From Protonemura montana (Eukaryota > Arthropoda > Insecta > Plecoptera > Nemouridae): a DNA stretch of 64,000 bases. Positions 23,801 to 32,790 of this stretch are shown piece by piece. The stretch lies in the NCBI GenBank assembly GCA_947568835.1, contig OX387606.1, positions 24,541,111 through 24,605,110 of the forward strand, given 5' to 3'. Both the position numbers and the translations under genes were made by a program. Under the pieces are notes generated by a model. That model made no database searches. It was given only the letters and a program-made list of their open reading frames with translations, and was not told the DNA's origin. How positions within the stretch are numbered: the stretch's first letter is position 1; every line of letters starts with the position of its first letter.

Positions 23801-26800
23801 ATCCGTATCGTTTGACTAAAACTATTGGCGTTTAATTCGGCTGCCTAGATATCTTTGACCACCGCGACAAACACGTCTCCATGACAGACAAAACTGGCAA
23901 AGCAAACATCCCGACGAATTAGCCACAGTGTACTTCCCACAGCGAGGCGTCGGGACGCCTCAAAGTGGCCGCTCTATACATATTGATGACGTAGCACGCT
24001 CTCGGCGTCGTGTCAAAGGGCATGGCGTCGCGACGCCCGTCGATCGATGCACCGCCGTCGCGTGACGTCATTGTCTCGCCCACGCGACCCGAGAGTCGAG
24101 GGCGATCTTGCCGGCAATTGGTGAAGGCGACAAAGCAATTAAGTGCTTTATTTGGGAGACGCGTCGACGTCCCGATGGCAACTTTGAGGCTTGCGAGTTC
24201 AATCGGCAGACTTTTTTACAAACGATTACATATTTCTCGATAACTCTGAAGGTAAATCAGAAAAAAGTCACAACTGATTTATAGTTTCTAATTTTGACTG
24301 TCGATTTTCGAACCTAGCCTTGAGTTCGGCGCACAACGCTTTGGATCAAGTGTCGTATGCTGGAATATTACTAATAATAATTAGCCCAATGATCAAGGAG
24401 CCGTTGTACCGAGCCGACCAAACGCAAGGCGAGCAAGTGTGGAATGCATTACATAAAATGCAGCTCGCACGTACCGACCTAGTTTACAAAATCACATGCA
24501 TTCTGAAGGCCAAGCTGAAGTCGCTGCCGAGGTGGTGACGATGGTGACGAATGCTTGATTCAAGACTCTCTTCACGCATGCCCGTTCGGTGACTGGCGTG
24601 AAAAAACTTTTCGTGTTGTCCACAAAAAGACGCGAGGCTCTCGAAGGCGTTTCTTCTGTCGATGGAAAATAGGCCCTCCAGGAGATGACAATCTGAATTC
24701 ATTCTGGAAAGTCAAAGCACGAACCGAGCACTGACGCGTTCCCGCAAGTCGCTTGTTCCAAATGCTACATAATTCATTGCAGGCATTTCTTCCATTTCTT
24801 CTTTGTGTCTCTTTTTTTTCATCCGGCTTCTTGGTTCGCAGCTTTGTCCACGGCTTGAACGCAACCGTCCCAACGATTTACACTGCATTTGTAATCGCTT
24901 TGGTCTTCAGTTTCTCTACTTGAGAGCGAGATTGCTACGTTTTTGTGCGGTAATCATCCGTTGGAGTAAAACACGGATCACAGATAAGACTTTCCCTGAA
25001 TGCACTTTCGATTTTCCTGCCCCATTCTCTCTGTGTGAGAATGAAGAGGATGAACAGCAATGCATTAGACGATCATTGCAAACCTGTTTAATACATTTTC
25101 TATAATACAAAGAGGAGTAGAGTCTCGGTCCTTCGCTAGGAGTTGAAAACGATCCTCGTTTAGCTGTCGCGATTGGAGGCGTTGTCAACTGTCTCTTCTA
25201 GTCACGTGGGGTCAGCGTTTAACTGCCACCGAGAGTGACAACGATAAGATGAAGCCAGCCCACACCAGCTACCATAGAGCGGTGCTGCGAGGGTTCTTAG
25301 AAAGCAAGGTCCAAGCAGTCTTAGATTGCCTGGCACGTCGCGGCTATGTAATGGTAGCTACCAACAGAGGAAGTTCCTCGTAGAACCAGCATGCCAGGAC
25401 AATACCGAGTCACGACGGACACAAAAACCACGCGTGACTTGTCAAAGTTGAGTAAACACGAAGCCATTTCATCGACACAAACTTGGAAATTACGAAAATC
25501 GTCGCGTTAGAAAATCAACTTTTTGGGGAAAAAACAAAAATTCACGATTGTAATGGCGACGCTTGCAAGCGCCGGCTGGATCGTATTTCACGTGTAAAGT
25601 CTTCGGTGGGATTTGGGGACCACCGTGGTCTATAGCACAAGAATCGACCACGGCCAGGTATGTGGATTTAGTGCGCCGAGTCTTTGGGCGTCTGGTGCGC
25701 GCTAGACCGCAAGATCGAGAAAAAAAAACCAACCCGAATGTGCCCTAAGATGGCTTCGTCGATGTTATCTCTGGTGCCTTGGGTTTGGGTTCGGTGAGAA
25801 CATTTTTCACATCGAAGGAAGCTTAGAACCCCTTCGCCAAAACACAAATTATATCTCAGACCTTATATACGTCTTAGTCTAGACTGATGTTTCTTCCCTA
25901 ATGAAACCGAATAGTCAATTGGAGTGCGTTTCTTCTGCAGTTTTTATTTCTGGGTTGAAAGGTTGACCCGTTGGTGGCACGCACACGCCATATCGATCGA
26001 ATGCACGAGCTGCGATGTTCAACTTTTGGTGTGCACCCGACTCACGTATCATCGATCTAGCGGCACAATAGTATCTTCCAGGGGCAGGATAAACAAAGAA
26101 GATCCTCACTTTCAAGAAGCAGTTAACATTTATTCGGTTAAACACGTTTATAGGCAGGACATATTCTGTGTAGATGCGTTGGGCCACTAATATCTCATCA
26201 AAGCTTGCACTTTATGCGTGAAACTGCAATGTAGTGCATATACCAATGACGGCATTGTTTAGAATTAGCTGGCTTTTTTATTGATTGGTCATCCAATGTT
26301 ATAAAATGACCGCGATTACCATACAAAAATTATATTCAATAAATTACCTTATGAGTTAAAAATAAATAATAATAAAACTAATAATTAAAACACTTCTTAC
26401 AGGTAATGCAATCGCTACTGCATGCAACATTCGCTAAACATGACATAGATTTCAGCTGCAATTACTTTGACAGATAGCTAAATGCTACTTTAATAATATC
26501 ATGGAGTTTCTTCGAGCTGTCGCCGGAGTCATGGGGGTTGACAAAACATTTAAAAAAGCAGTCACTCATGATCACAGTTCATGATCAAAATTAGCTGAAA
26601 ACGGAAAAATGATATTGGTGATGAAAATGTACTTTGTTATAACAATTGCGATAAACGATTTGTCGAAAAAAGAGACAGATGGTGGCGAATAGAAGAGATT
26701 GTCGGTGGTTGGTCCATCACCGAAGAGATCGATTGATGAGAGATGCTGGAATGGAGAACTAAGACCAGTGAAATGTCAAGATTCAATTGAGAAGTCGAAG

Positions 26801-28375
26801 AGAAGAAGTTAACAGTCAGTTGGCGAGTGTTAGAAGATGAAATGAAGGAAGGAACAGTCGAAGAAAGCGACTTTTAGGTTATGTAAGCCCGAAAACCTGG
26901 AGGACGAAACAGAGAAGCGACAGAGTTTAACATCGATGCCACCGTGACTTTGTTTCTTACCCCAATAAGGCGGTCTCCTCGGGCGACGCAGAGGTAGGCA
27001 TTTCTTTGTTCACCCTACGAAAGGAACAAATTTAAAAGAAAATCAATTTAAAATGGCGGCGACAGCAAACAACAGCAATCGAGGCAGTGTCGACTCGGTC
27101 GCATGCAGTTGAAAAAAAACTGGCGACCAGGGGGGCGTGTTTGTTGAAAACAATTAACAAAACAATTGTGAAAACGTGAAAAAAAAAACAGAAAGCATGC
27201 ACAGTAATTGGCTAATAACTTAATGGTGAGTAACACGGTGGTAAAACGGACGAGGTAATGGGTGGACGTGTGTAAATAAAAGTGTGGTGTTTTGAACCAA
27301 TGGACGTGCGACTCGACGGCGAGCGCCAATCATCGAAGAGGCTTCTAGAGCGGATTGAAAAAAAGCGCTGCGATCTCGTCCAGAAATTAGCAGACTAGCG
27401 ACCAAATCGAATAAATCCAATCAAGCGTAAATCATCCGAGAAGAAAAGTGATTGAAAACGTGCTATTCAGAACCGCGCCGTCCATGATTCTTTATGAGGG
27501 AACATGTTTGTGAGTCTGGAGAAATTCTAGCTAAGTGGGCAATAACTGCTACCGGTACTAACTAGTATATAGGTGCTCATGTACTAATAATTAACGCAAG
27601 TGTACAGAAAAAACGAGCGAGCGAATGAGAATGCTAATATCTGCTGCGCATCGCTCCTGGGCTGGCAAAGACGAAATGATCCAAGAAGTTGGACGCAAAG
27701 CCGTACAACTCGAAAAGAAAACCTTCGTGGCACGATTTGCTCAGGTGTGTGTACGATGTTATCCAGGTAAGAAGCCTACTGAACTACTAAACTAAAGGGG
27801 TGGCAAAAATCAAACGTGGGACGCGCATTTCAAAGGAAATTCTATCGAGGAAAAGCGAAACAAAGGTGAAAATAAAGTTCGATATTCTTTAGAAGTGCAG
27901 ATTTAAGAACGTTCAGCCAGCGTGTTCGTAGCCGGCAACGCCGACGATGGTAAATCGATAAGAAGGAGCACGCTTCGAATTGAGCACATTCCTTCTGGAA
28001 GACGGCCAAGTCTCCCTTTCTTGTCGGGAGCCGAATCGACGTCATTCGCTACTGAATAGCAACTACCGGTTTGGGAAGGTGAGTGATTAGAGGGCCTTCG
28101 AGGTAGCAGGAATCCTTTGTGGGTGTTTATTAGTTGTCTCTCTAGCTTTCGGGGAGTTTTTTAAATTACCTGATCACCCGTGCGGGCCGATGTGATTCTC
28201 CCTCGTCGCGCAATATTAGGGGATCCGTGCCTTTTGACTGTGAGCTGGCGCCACCGGCAAAGCTAAACGCCTTCTTCACAGATTCGATCACACTAAACTT
28301 GGCTTCGGATACGGTGGTGCTCTTGTATACGTCGTCGGGCAACGAGCGATACGAGGTGCCTACGCCTGCCGGCAT
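8712..28375 (-). CDS. NDRG-family protein (MESK2-like)
   Basis: Nine exons read on the minus strand. Isoform A uses the first exon at 28375-28170, then 20867-20668, 18451-18331, 15763-15622, 14503-14357, 13163-12894, 11462-11378 and 8884-8712. All junctions are GT-AG and all phases agree, giving about 447 aa. Family signatures in order: ETARGSVVVAVQG; IVTYHDLGLN; FQAFFNYIDMR; FCVYHINAPGQEE; YPSMDELAEQI; the degenerate nucleophile elbow IGFGVGAGANVLARFALLHP; GWIEWGYQKM; LMWHHFGR; LNGRLDPTNSTWMK; and QPGKVSEAFRLFLQGEGY. NDRGs have an alpha/beta-hydrolase fold without hydrolase activity; here too the elbow has Gly where a catalytic Ser would sit. They act in stress, differentiation and vesicle-trafficking contexts. 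The C-terminal tail is Asn-rich and lacks the decapeptide repeats of vertebrate NDRG1. In flies the homologue is MESK2. I leave the symbol blank because the exact orthologue is unverified. Confidence 0.92.
8885..11377. other. NDRG intron 7
   Basis: Holds MITE-C copy 1 (9788-10202). The remainder is AT-rich with no recognisable exon. Confidence 0.6.
9788..10202. mobile_element. MITE-C copy 1 (palindromic, ~415 bp)
   Basis: Terminal inverted repeats of about 190 bp nearly meet in the centre. The left arm runs GAGTGTAGGTT...GAAAGATGGCCGCCAAATGA...AAATTTAATTTCGATATTT and the right arm is its near-perfect complement, ending AACCTACACTC. There is no coding capacity. Flanks carry a 15-bp near-perfect direct repeat, AAGTGTATCATCGTC at 9773 and AAGTGTATCATTGCC at 10203, a plausible target duplication. 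Confidence 0.85.
11378..11462 (-). CDS. NDRG exon 7
   Basis: Acceptor CCCACAG, donor GTAAGT. It encodes IQDCGMVLEEQPGK and then VSEAFRLFLQGEGY, the conserved end of the NDRG hydrolase fold (human counterpart DCGGLPQ...FLQGMGY). Confidence 0.88.
11813..12190. mobile_element. MITE-C copy 2
   Basis: Same inverted-repeat arms as copy 1, with a shorter central spacer (about 35 bp lost near 11985). Ends are GAGTGTAGG and CCTGCACACT. It lies in NDRG intron 6. Confidence 0.85.
12584..12882. mobile_element. SINE-B head-to-head dimer with 14-bp TSD
   Basis: Two tRNA-derived SINE-B units in inverted orientation: about 12584-12745 (minus) and 12752-12882 (plus), meeting at their tRNA-like 5' ends. Each has the tRNA D-arm (GCTCAATGGTTCAGAGC) and a T-arm-like segment (GGTTCGAGTCC in the minus unit, GGTTTGAGTCC in the plus unit). 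The plus unit ends in a poly(A) run. The pair shares one perfect target duplication, AAGTGGCTCACCTT, at 12570-12583 and 12883-12896, so it entered as a single event. The right duplication spans the NDRG exon 6 donor. Confidence 0.85.
12894..13163 (-). CDS. NDRG exon 6, flanked by two insertions
   Basis: 90 codons, phase 0 at both ends, from GTEERNYDLVQMYK to LDPTNSTWMK. A MITE-D starts 24 bp upstream of its acceptor. A SINE-B dimer lies 11 bp past its donor, and the 14-bp target duplication of that dimer overlaps the donor itself. Both splice sites look intact (TTGGGCAG and AAG|GTGAGC), though the acceptor has a poor pyrimidine tract. Confidence 0.9.
13164..14356. other. NDRG intron 5
   Basis: Contains MITE-D copy 1. 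From 13560 to 14356 I see only AT-rich intron sequence. Confidence 0.5.
13187..13551. mobile_element. MITE-D copy 1 with 8-bp TSD
   Basis: Inverted-repeat element: left arm AACAAAAACTATTTCAACTG...CGTTTCGTAACTTGTACC and a complementary right arm, each about 145 bp. The left side has an extra 38 bp end (TTTAGACTCGTGTCTACTTG...) missing on the right. Direct repeats CGAATGTT flank it at 13179-13186 and 13552-13559. No coding capacity. Confidence 0.8.
14357..14503 (-). CDS. NDRG exon 5
   Basis: 49 codons, phase 0 both ends, acceptor TTTGCAG, donor GTGAGC. It encodes VNALCLINCMSTQAGWIEWG and ends LMWHHFGR, matching the conserved VLINVDP...GWIDW and AHHFG blocks of the family. Confidence 0.9.
14504..15621. 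other. NDRG intron 4
   Basis: No element recognised. An open stretch at 14984-15223 (+) follows an acceptor-like TTATTGCAG but has no recognisable motif. Confidence 0.5.
15622..15763 (-). CDS. NDRG exon 4 (pseudo-nucleophile elbow)
   Basis: Acceptor CCCGCAG, donor GTGGGA. It encodes FIYPSMDELAEQ and GFGVGAGANVLARFALLHPDK. The G-x-G-x-G elbow lacks the catalytic serine, as is usual for NDRG proteins. A SINE-A copy starts 73 bp upstream of its acceptor. Confidence 0.9.
15836..16462 (+). mobile_element. SINE-A copy 3, 5' truncated, ~4 cassettes
   Basis: Begins inside a cassette (GACCATCATACACATGACC) and has further 91-bp cassettes with GTTAAGTAACACTGCACTGA-type box A. It continues into the body (GGTGGTCCCCTTGG) and the tail CGTTAAACACCACAAATCAA. 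It lies in NDRG intron 3, 73 bp from exon 4. Confidence 0.85.
17203..17495. mobile_element. MITE-D copy 2, one arm
   Basis: Contains the right arm (GGAAAATTGTCAGGACTGCT...ACTTAGCATTCAAAACCC) and the inner region shared in inverse with 33083-33365. The left arm is absent. Confidence 0.75.
17568..18190 (+). mobile_element. SINE-A copy 4, full length with 12-bp TSD
   Basis: Full-length element from head (AAACGGTTTGGCGTGTTGG) through about three 91-bp cassettes and body to the tail GTTAAACAGCACAAATAATA. It is flanked by perfect 12-bp direct repeats TCTATCTTGCAA at 17556-17567 and 18191-18202. This confirms the element boundaries and LINE-type target-primed insertion. It lies in NDRG intron 3. 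Confidence 0.92.
18331..18451 (-). CDS. NDRG exon 3
   Basis: Acceptor TTCTTTGCAG, donor GTAAGC. It encodes ISSFQAFFNYIDMRALLDN and FCVYHINAPGQEENAAALAEE. It enters in phase 1 (T|AT = Tyr) and leaves in phase 2 (GA|T = Asp). A SINE-B composite is inserted with its target duplication 10-20 bp upstream of this acceptor. Confidence 0.9.
18472..19020 (+). mobile_element. SINE-B composite with six tandem tRNA-like heads
   Basis: An upstream segment shared with 30.8 kb (about 18537-18660) is followed by six tRNA-like heads exactly 52 bp apart (AGCAACACCCGCGA at 18675, 18727, 18779, 18831, 18883 and 18935). The last head carries a complete T-arm (GGGGTTCGAGTCCCC) and tail. The 52-bp unit keeps D-arm and anticodon-arm sequence but loses the acceptor stem between copies. 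An 11-bp direct repeat AAACGACTTGC flanks it (18461-18471 and 19021-19031). The left repeat sits 10-20 bp upstream of the NDRG exon 3 acceptor. Confidence 0.85.
20243..20628. mobile_element. MITE-C copy 3, right end truncated
   Basis: Left arm starts GAGTGTAGG at 20243. The right arm stops at TGTTTCTCT near 20628 and lacks the last 20-30 bp. About 10 bp (agatggccgc) are missing in the left arm. It ends 40 bp from the NDRG exon 2 donor. Confidence 0.85.
20668..20867 (-). CDS. NDRG exon 2 (first common exon)
   Basis: Acceptor GTCTGCACAG, donor GTGAGT. The first base completes an Arg codon supplied by either first exon (AG|G). It encodes MPSDSMDDIELKN through VETARGSVVV to YHDLGLN. An internal ATG four bases into the exon could serve as start in a shorter isoform. 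A MITE-C copy ends about 40 bp downstream of the donor. Confidence 0.88.
20868..28169. other. NDRG intron 1 (7.3 kb)
   Basis: No mobile element of the window's families and no convincing exon was recognised. It is notably repeat-poor compared with the smaller introns. Several open stretches (24010, 24803, 25915 and others) lack motifs. Confidence 0.5.
28170..28375 (-). CDS. NDRG first coding exon, isoform A
   Basis: ATG at 28375; 68 codons plus AG, donor GTAATT. It encodes an NDRG N-terminal extension beginning MPAGVGTSYRSLPDDVY and including FSVIESVKKAFSF. Its phase-2 end joins exon 2 precisely (AG|G, Arg). The residues are not domain-diagnostic; assignment rests on phase, strand and position. 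Confidence 0.7.
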
Positions 28376-31300
28376 CTTCTAGGCTACCCCTCGGGCTACG
28401 AAACGACGTGCGTGCGCGGAAAGAAAGAGACAAACAAAACACATAACGTGAACACAAAAAAAAAATTGAAAACAAATGATATGATAAAATGGGTGTTTCA
28501 GGCAGGCGTAGACTTGTATCATGCTCTAGTGGCAAGGGAACGAAACTAAAAAATGTCAAAATTTTAAATACCATTTTTTTTTTTTAATTTTTGACCAAAA
28601 ACGTGCTAGGCATGATAAAGAGTAATTTGGTAAAAAAAAATTGTAAAATTAAAAAAAGCATTCCGTTGGTTGCAAGAGCATGACACAATAATCTAGCATG
28701 CAAGCATTCACAAAGAACACACAAAATGATAGAATTACCAAAAAATCAATACATTTTAAAACTTATTAAATTCAAAGTGAGCTCTAAATAACGCCAACTT
28801 TAGCGTGTAAAACATTACGGTCAGTCTTTTTATCAAGACTGACCGCTGTTTTAAAAGACAAGGCGTGACCGAACCATGTCGCAAGCTCGTGACGAAATGG
28901 CAAAAGCATTTCGTCCCGAGAATAAGCTACGTCTTTTTTTAGAGGTTAGAATCGTTTGCAAGAACCTGATCGACTTACCTGTATCAAAAGTTAGCAAAAA
29001 TATTCACACACGCAGACACAGACGCGAGGGTCAATCGATGGCGATCGGATATTGAAACTCGAACACACGACCAACTCGGCTCTTGTACTTGCTGTGAATG
29101 TTCGTCGCGAGCTGGGGGATAATAATCTATCCCAGTGACAGAGCCACTGGCGATGCTAGACGCCTCGCCATTGGTCAAATTCAAAAACCAGTCGACAACC
29201 TTGCCAACAAATCCCTAATTGTATTTGAAAGGAAATTTGTAGTAGGATTTATGTACTAATCTTATCACACTTTTAACTTCCTGAATTGATAACGTTTGCC
29301 GCAGGCAAAGCGTAAACAACTCGACTGAGATTGTAAACTTAGCAGGGATTTTCTTGTTTCGCTGTTGGTGTCTGCGAAATATCGAGCGTGTTGACAGCGC
29401 CGCGGGGTGGCAGATTTTACATCTTGGCGCCGACGCGTAAACAGCTGCTTTACCGGCATTTAGCCGTGGTAGTTGGTAGTGTTAGCCCCTAGGTGGACCT
29501 ACGTGCCTGGCTAGAGGGGATTTAAGTATTCAGTTTTTTTTTTTTTAGAAGTTTTATCTCGTGTAGGCAAGAAAGAATAATCCAAGCTGAGGACAGACAC
29601 AGAACTTAATACATCTATAATAGAATATCACGCAGTGTTCTCTTCTCGTTTATTTTAATAACATGAGTTTATAGATCTCATTCCAGTCAACGAAGATGAA
29701 TCGCCGTTTGCCTTACCTGAAAAAATTGATTTGAAAATGATATCTGTTTCACATTTCCAAGAATGCCACGTCTTTCAAATTCACGATTGTAATCTTCATA
29801 GTCACAGTAAATGTATCAAAGTATGAAAGCGATTTCGGAAGTAAATGCACAATGTTGCCGAACGATAAAGCCGAAGCGGAATTGCTAAAAATAGCACCAA
29901 ACAAGAGATGAAAGCACATTGCGGATGACTGGACGGCTGACAACAATGCCCCAAGCTCGGCGAGCACGATTGTGGTAAGAGAAATTAATTTCTTATGGCA
30001 GACAGGCGAACAACGCGGACCTGGGACGTCGACGCCGGCGTCGGGGGCCAGGAAGGAGGCATCGCCATCGCGTCGTACCGACTTCACGCCGTACACCGGG
30101 GTTCTTATAAAAGATAAATCAAGCAGCCACCTGGGTGCAATCGACTGCTTGGCTGTCTCGCCTCCGTTTTATCTGCACCACGTTGTGAGTAAAACACGGC
30201 GTTCGCTGTCCAGATTCGACTGACGGCGCTTGTCTAGAAACATTTGGGAAGCCGACTTGATCGGGATGCCAAAGTCGCAAATAAACGGGAACGCCAAAGC
30301 GAACCAAACTATGAAAAAAATCCAAGACTTACTTTTGCTGCGGGCTATTTACTTGTTCTGTTTTAAAGATACTTAAAAAACACATACGCACCCACGAGCC
30401 GGGCATTATTTGGGTTAGGATGAAATCTTGTTTAAATTGCAAACGCTTGCAATGCGTGGGGTATTTTATTATTATGAACACTAAAACCGTCTCAAAAATT
30501 GATGCCCAAACGTGGACTCGCACACCGATCTCCACCTGTCGCGGGTGTTGCTCTAACCAATTGAGCTACTTGGACCCCGATCTCCACCTGTCGCGGGTGT
30601 TGCTCTAACCAATTGAGCTACTTGGACCCCGATCTCCACCTGTCGCGGGTGTTGCTCTGACCAATTGAGCTACTTGGACCCCGATCTCCACCTGTCGCGG
30701 GTGTTGCTCTGAACCATTGAGCTACTTGAACACTGGCTTTTTGAGATGATTTCAGTGTATTTGATGAGAATGACAGTTCTCCAAGGAGTAGAACCAAGAG
30801 GCTGTGAATACTTAGAGTCACTCTGATTCTAGTGACGCTTTATCACGTGAATGTACGGGACGTTTGTTGTTCTACCGGGTCAGGTGCTGCTGTAATAGCA
30901 ACTCATTTAGATTTTTCTTCATATGATTCGCGGAATCATAAAATCTACCTTCACTGATCCCCTCCCAGCAGAGGGCGCAATTATGTAGGTGCAGCGAGTG
31001 AAAGTGCAGCCACTTAACTGAAATGTCAAGTGGTAATCATCGGAGGATTTCTGTCTCCAATTAATATTATCGCTCAAGTTGAGCCTAGGTAGGTATAAAT
31101 AACCAAATACTGTAAAGTTTCCATATTTGCAAACATTCTACTGTGACAAAACTTAGAAATTTGTTAGATATTTTGATGTGATAGCTGGCCATTACCAGTC
31201 GCCACCTTCTTATGGAAGACAATGCCAAATCGAATGCAGGTTTCAAATCGATTGTAAGCAGCAATCGATTGTAAGCAAGTTGCAAACCGTTGCAGCCAAA

Positions 31301-32345
31301 GTGGCACAAGCTGCGTGTCGGTGTGCACTTGCTGCCAAAATCTCCTTCGAGCTCCCAGCTGCGGTCGGCGATGTAATAAAAGTGTGTACTTCTTTAATGA
31401 GATGCGCACTCCGGTACAATGCGAATACTAGCTGCAAGTTTCGCTGCCGCCTCGCTCTCGACGGGTAAGCACACACTGTTGGCCTCATCTATTTTTAAAC
31501 ATGACCATGTGCTCAATTTCAAAGCGACGCTGAAGAAATTCCTTGCATCTTTCTTAAACGTCAGTGGCAATTTTAGAGTTCCAGTTAGATCGGCAACCAA
31601 TTAAAACCTATCGATTGCGACTTTAACGTATAATGTGTGATAAAACCAAGTGAAACTAATGTCGAGAATCGATACTGCATGGTTGTGCACCGAGACATGC
31701 AATTGCATGGCGAAGACAAAGTCGTTTTGTCTTCTCACGGGTCCGCGATGCATGGAGCGGTTATGCCATTCGCATGCACGAACTGTTCGCGGTATTGTGA
31801 AATTAATTAACATGTTTCATTATTATAATTGTCGCCAGTAGCGACAGGAAGCCGGAGATTGGCGGATGCCAGACTAACAATTGGCGCATGGAGCGGTAGG
31901 TCACAGCGTTTGAAACGTCAGAAGAGAATGCTCCTGAAATTGTGTGACGGGATAGGAACTGGCAGACAAACACGAACCTCGTACATAAACGAGCAGGAAC
32001 AAAATTCGCCAATTGATGCTATATTGACATAAACTGGATACAATACAGCGATTTGGAACGAATTTGCAGGTCATCCGGTCACTATTTTTGCTTAACTTAA
32101 CAGATAGGAAGAGAAAATCAATGACCGATAGGTATTTAGTTCGTAAGAGACCTAAAATAGGTGCCAATTTTCGGTGCGAAATTTTCTCACGTTCGCTTCT
32201 GAATCTCGTTTGAGTGGTTTATATCCACTTGGCGCCGAGGAGTGGCACTATAACATGCAGCAAACATGCATTGACGTACCAGCAAAGCTCACTTTGCAGA
32301 TTCAATGACATTTTGTAACTTTGTTTAGTAGATAATAGGTTGTAC
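28376..32345. other. Region between the two NDRG first exons
   Basis: Likely holds the promoter and 5' UTR of isoform A, though no TATA box was recognised. The only repeat found is the SINE-B composite at 30414-30856. A GC-rich, exon-like stretch near 29995-30100 (minus) has no identifiable product. Confidence 0.45.
30414..30856 (-). mobile_element. SINE-B composite, four tandem heads, inverted copy
   Basis: Minus-strand counterpart of 18537-19015. A full tail at 30414-30510 (complement of TTGCAAGCGTTTGCAA-type palindrome) is followed by four tRNA-like heads 52 bp apart. The same upstream segment follows at about 30735-30856, recognisable by AGTAGAACCAAGAGGCTGTG. Confidence 0.85.
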
Positions 32346-32593
32346 CTGTCGGGAGACGAGGTAATGATCGGTTCCCCCGCGTTTGTTCCTATTTTCGGAA
32401 AGCACCGATACATGACCGACGTCGGCGACCCGTTCGGCGACCCGCTGGGCGACGCCGAAGCCGAAGACGTCGCGACGCCTCTCCTGGCATCACCGACGTG
32501 AGCGTCGTTAGTTGCCCAAACGGCTGGTGCCACCGCGACGTCGACTTTCTGGGAAATCACCAGCTCTTCGAATCGACTCAGTTGCCGCTTCAT
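32346..32593 (-). CDS. Candidate alternative first coding exon, isoform B of NDRG
   Basis: ATG at 32593 (MKRQLSRFEELVISQ), 82 codons plus AG, donor AG|GTACAA. It ends in the same phase 2 as the 28-kb first exon, so it can also join exon 2 as AG|G. It contains an S/P/G/A-rich low-complexity stretch (SASASPSGSPNGSPTS). The assignment to NDRG is inferred from phase, strand and position; it could belong to an unrelated gene. Confidence 0.5.
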
Positions 32594-32599
32594 GTTGCG

Positions 32600-32790
32600 T
32601 TGAAATACCAGAGCAGAAATCGCTTGTCACTCGAGTTGACAAAAGAAAAATAGCGCGCGAAGAACGAAAACTCGGTGGGTTTTTTTTCACAAACAAAAGA
32701 TGGGAAAACCGCGCACTGTTCTTTGGCGAAAGAATGAAGCGGGCGCCAGCTATTGCAGTTTGTTCGCTTGCATTGTCGCTGGAAAATCGT
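32600..32790. repeat. Duplicated segment, copy 1 (upstream of NDRG exon 1B)
   Basis: Shares long stretches with 35740-35930, including AAAATAGCGCGCGAAGAACG, GAAAGAATGAAGCGGGCGCC and CTTGCATTGTCGCTGG, in the same orientation. It directly abuts the ATG of the alternative NDRG first exon, so it likely covers its 5' UTR or promoter. Confidence 0.8.
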
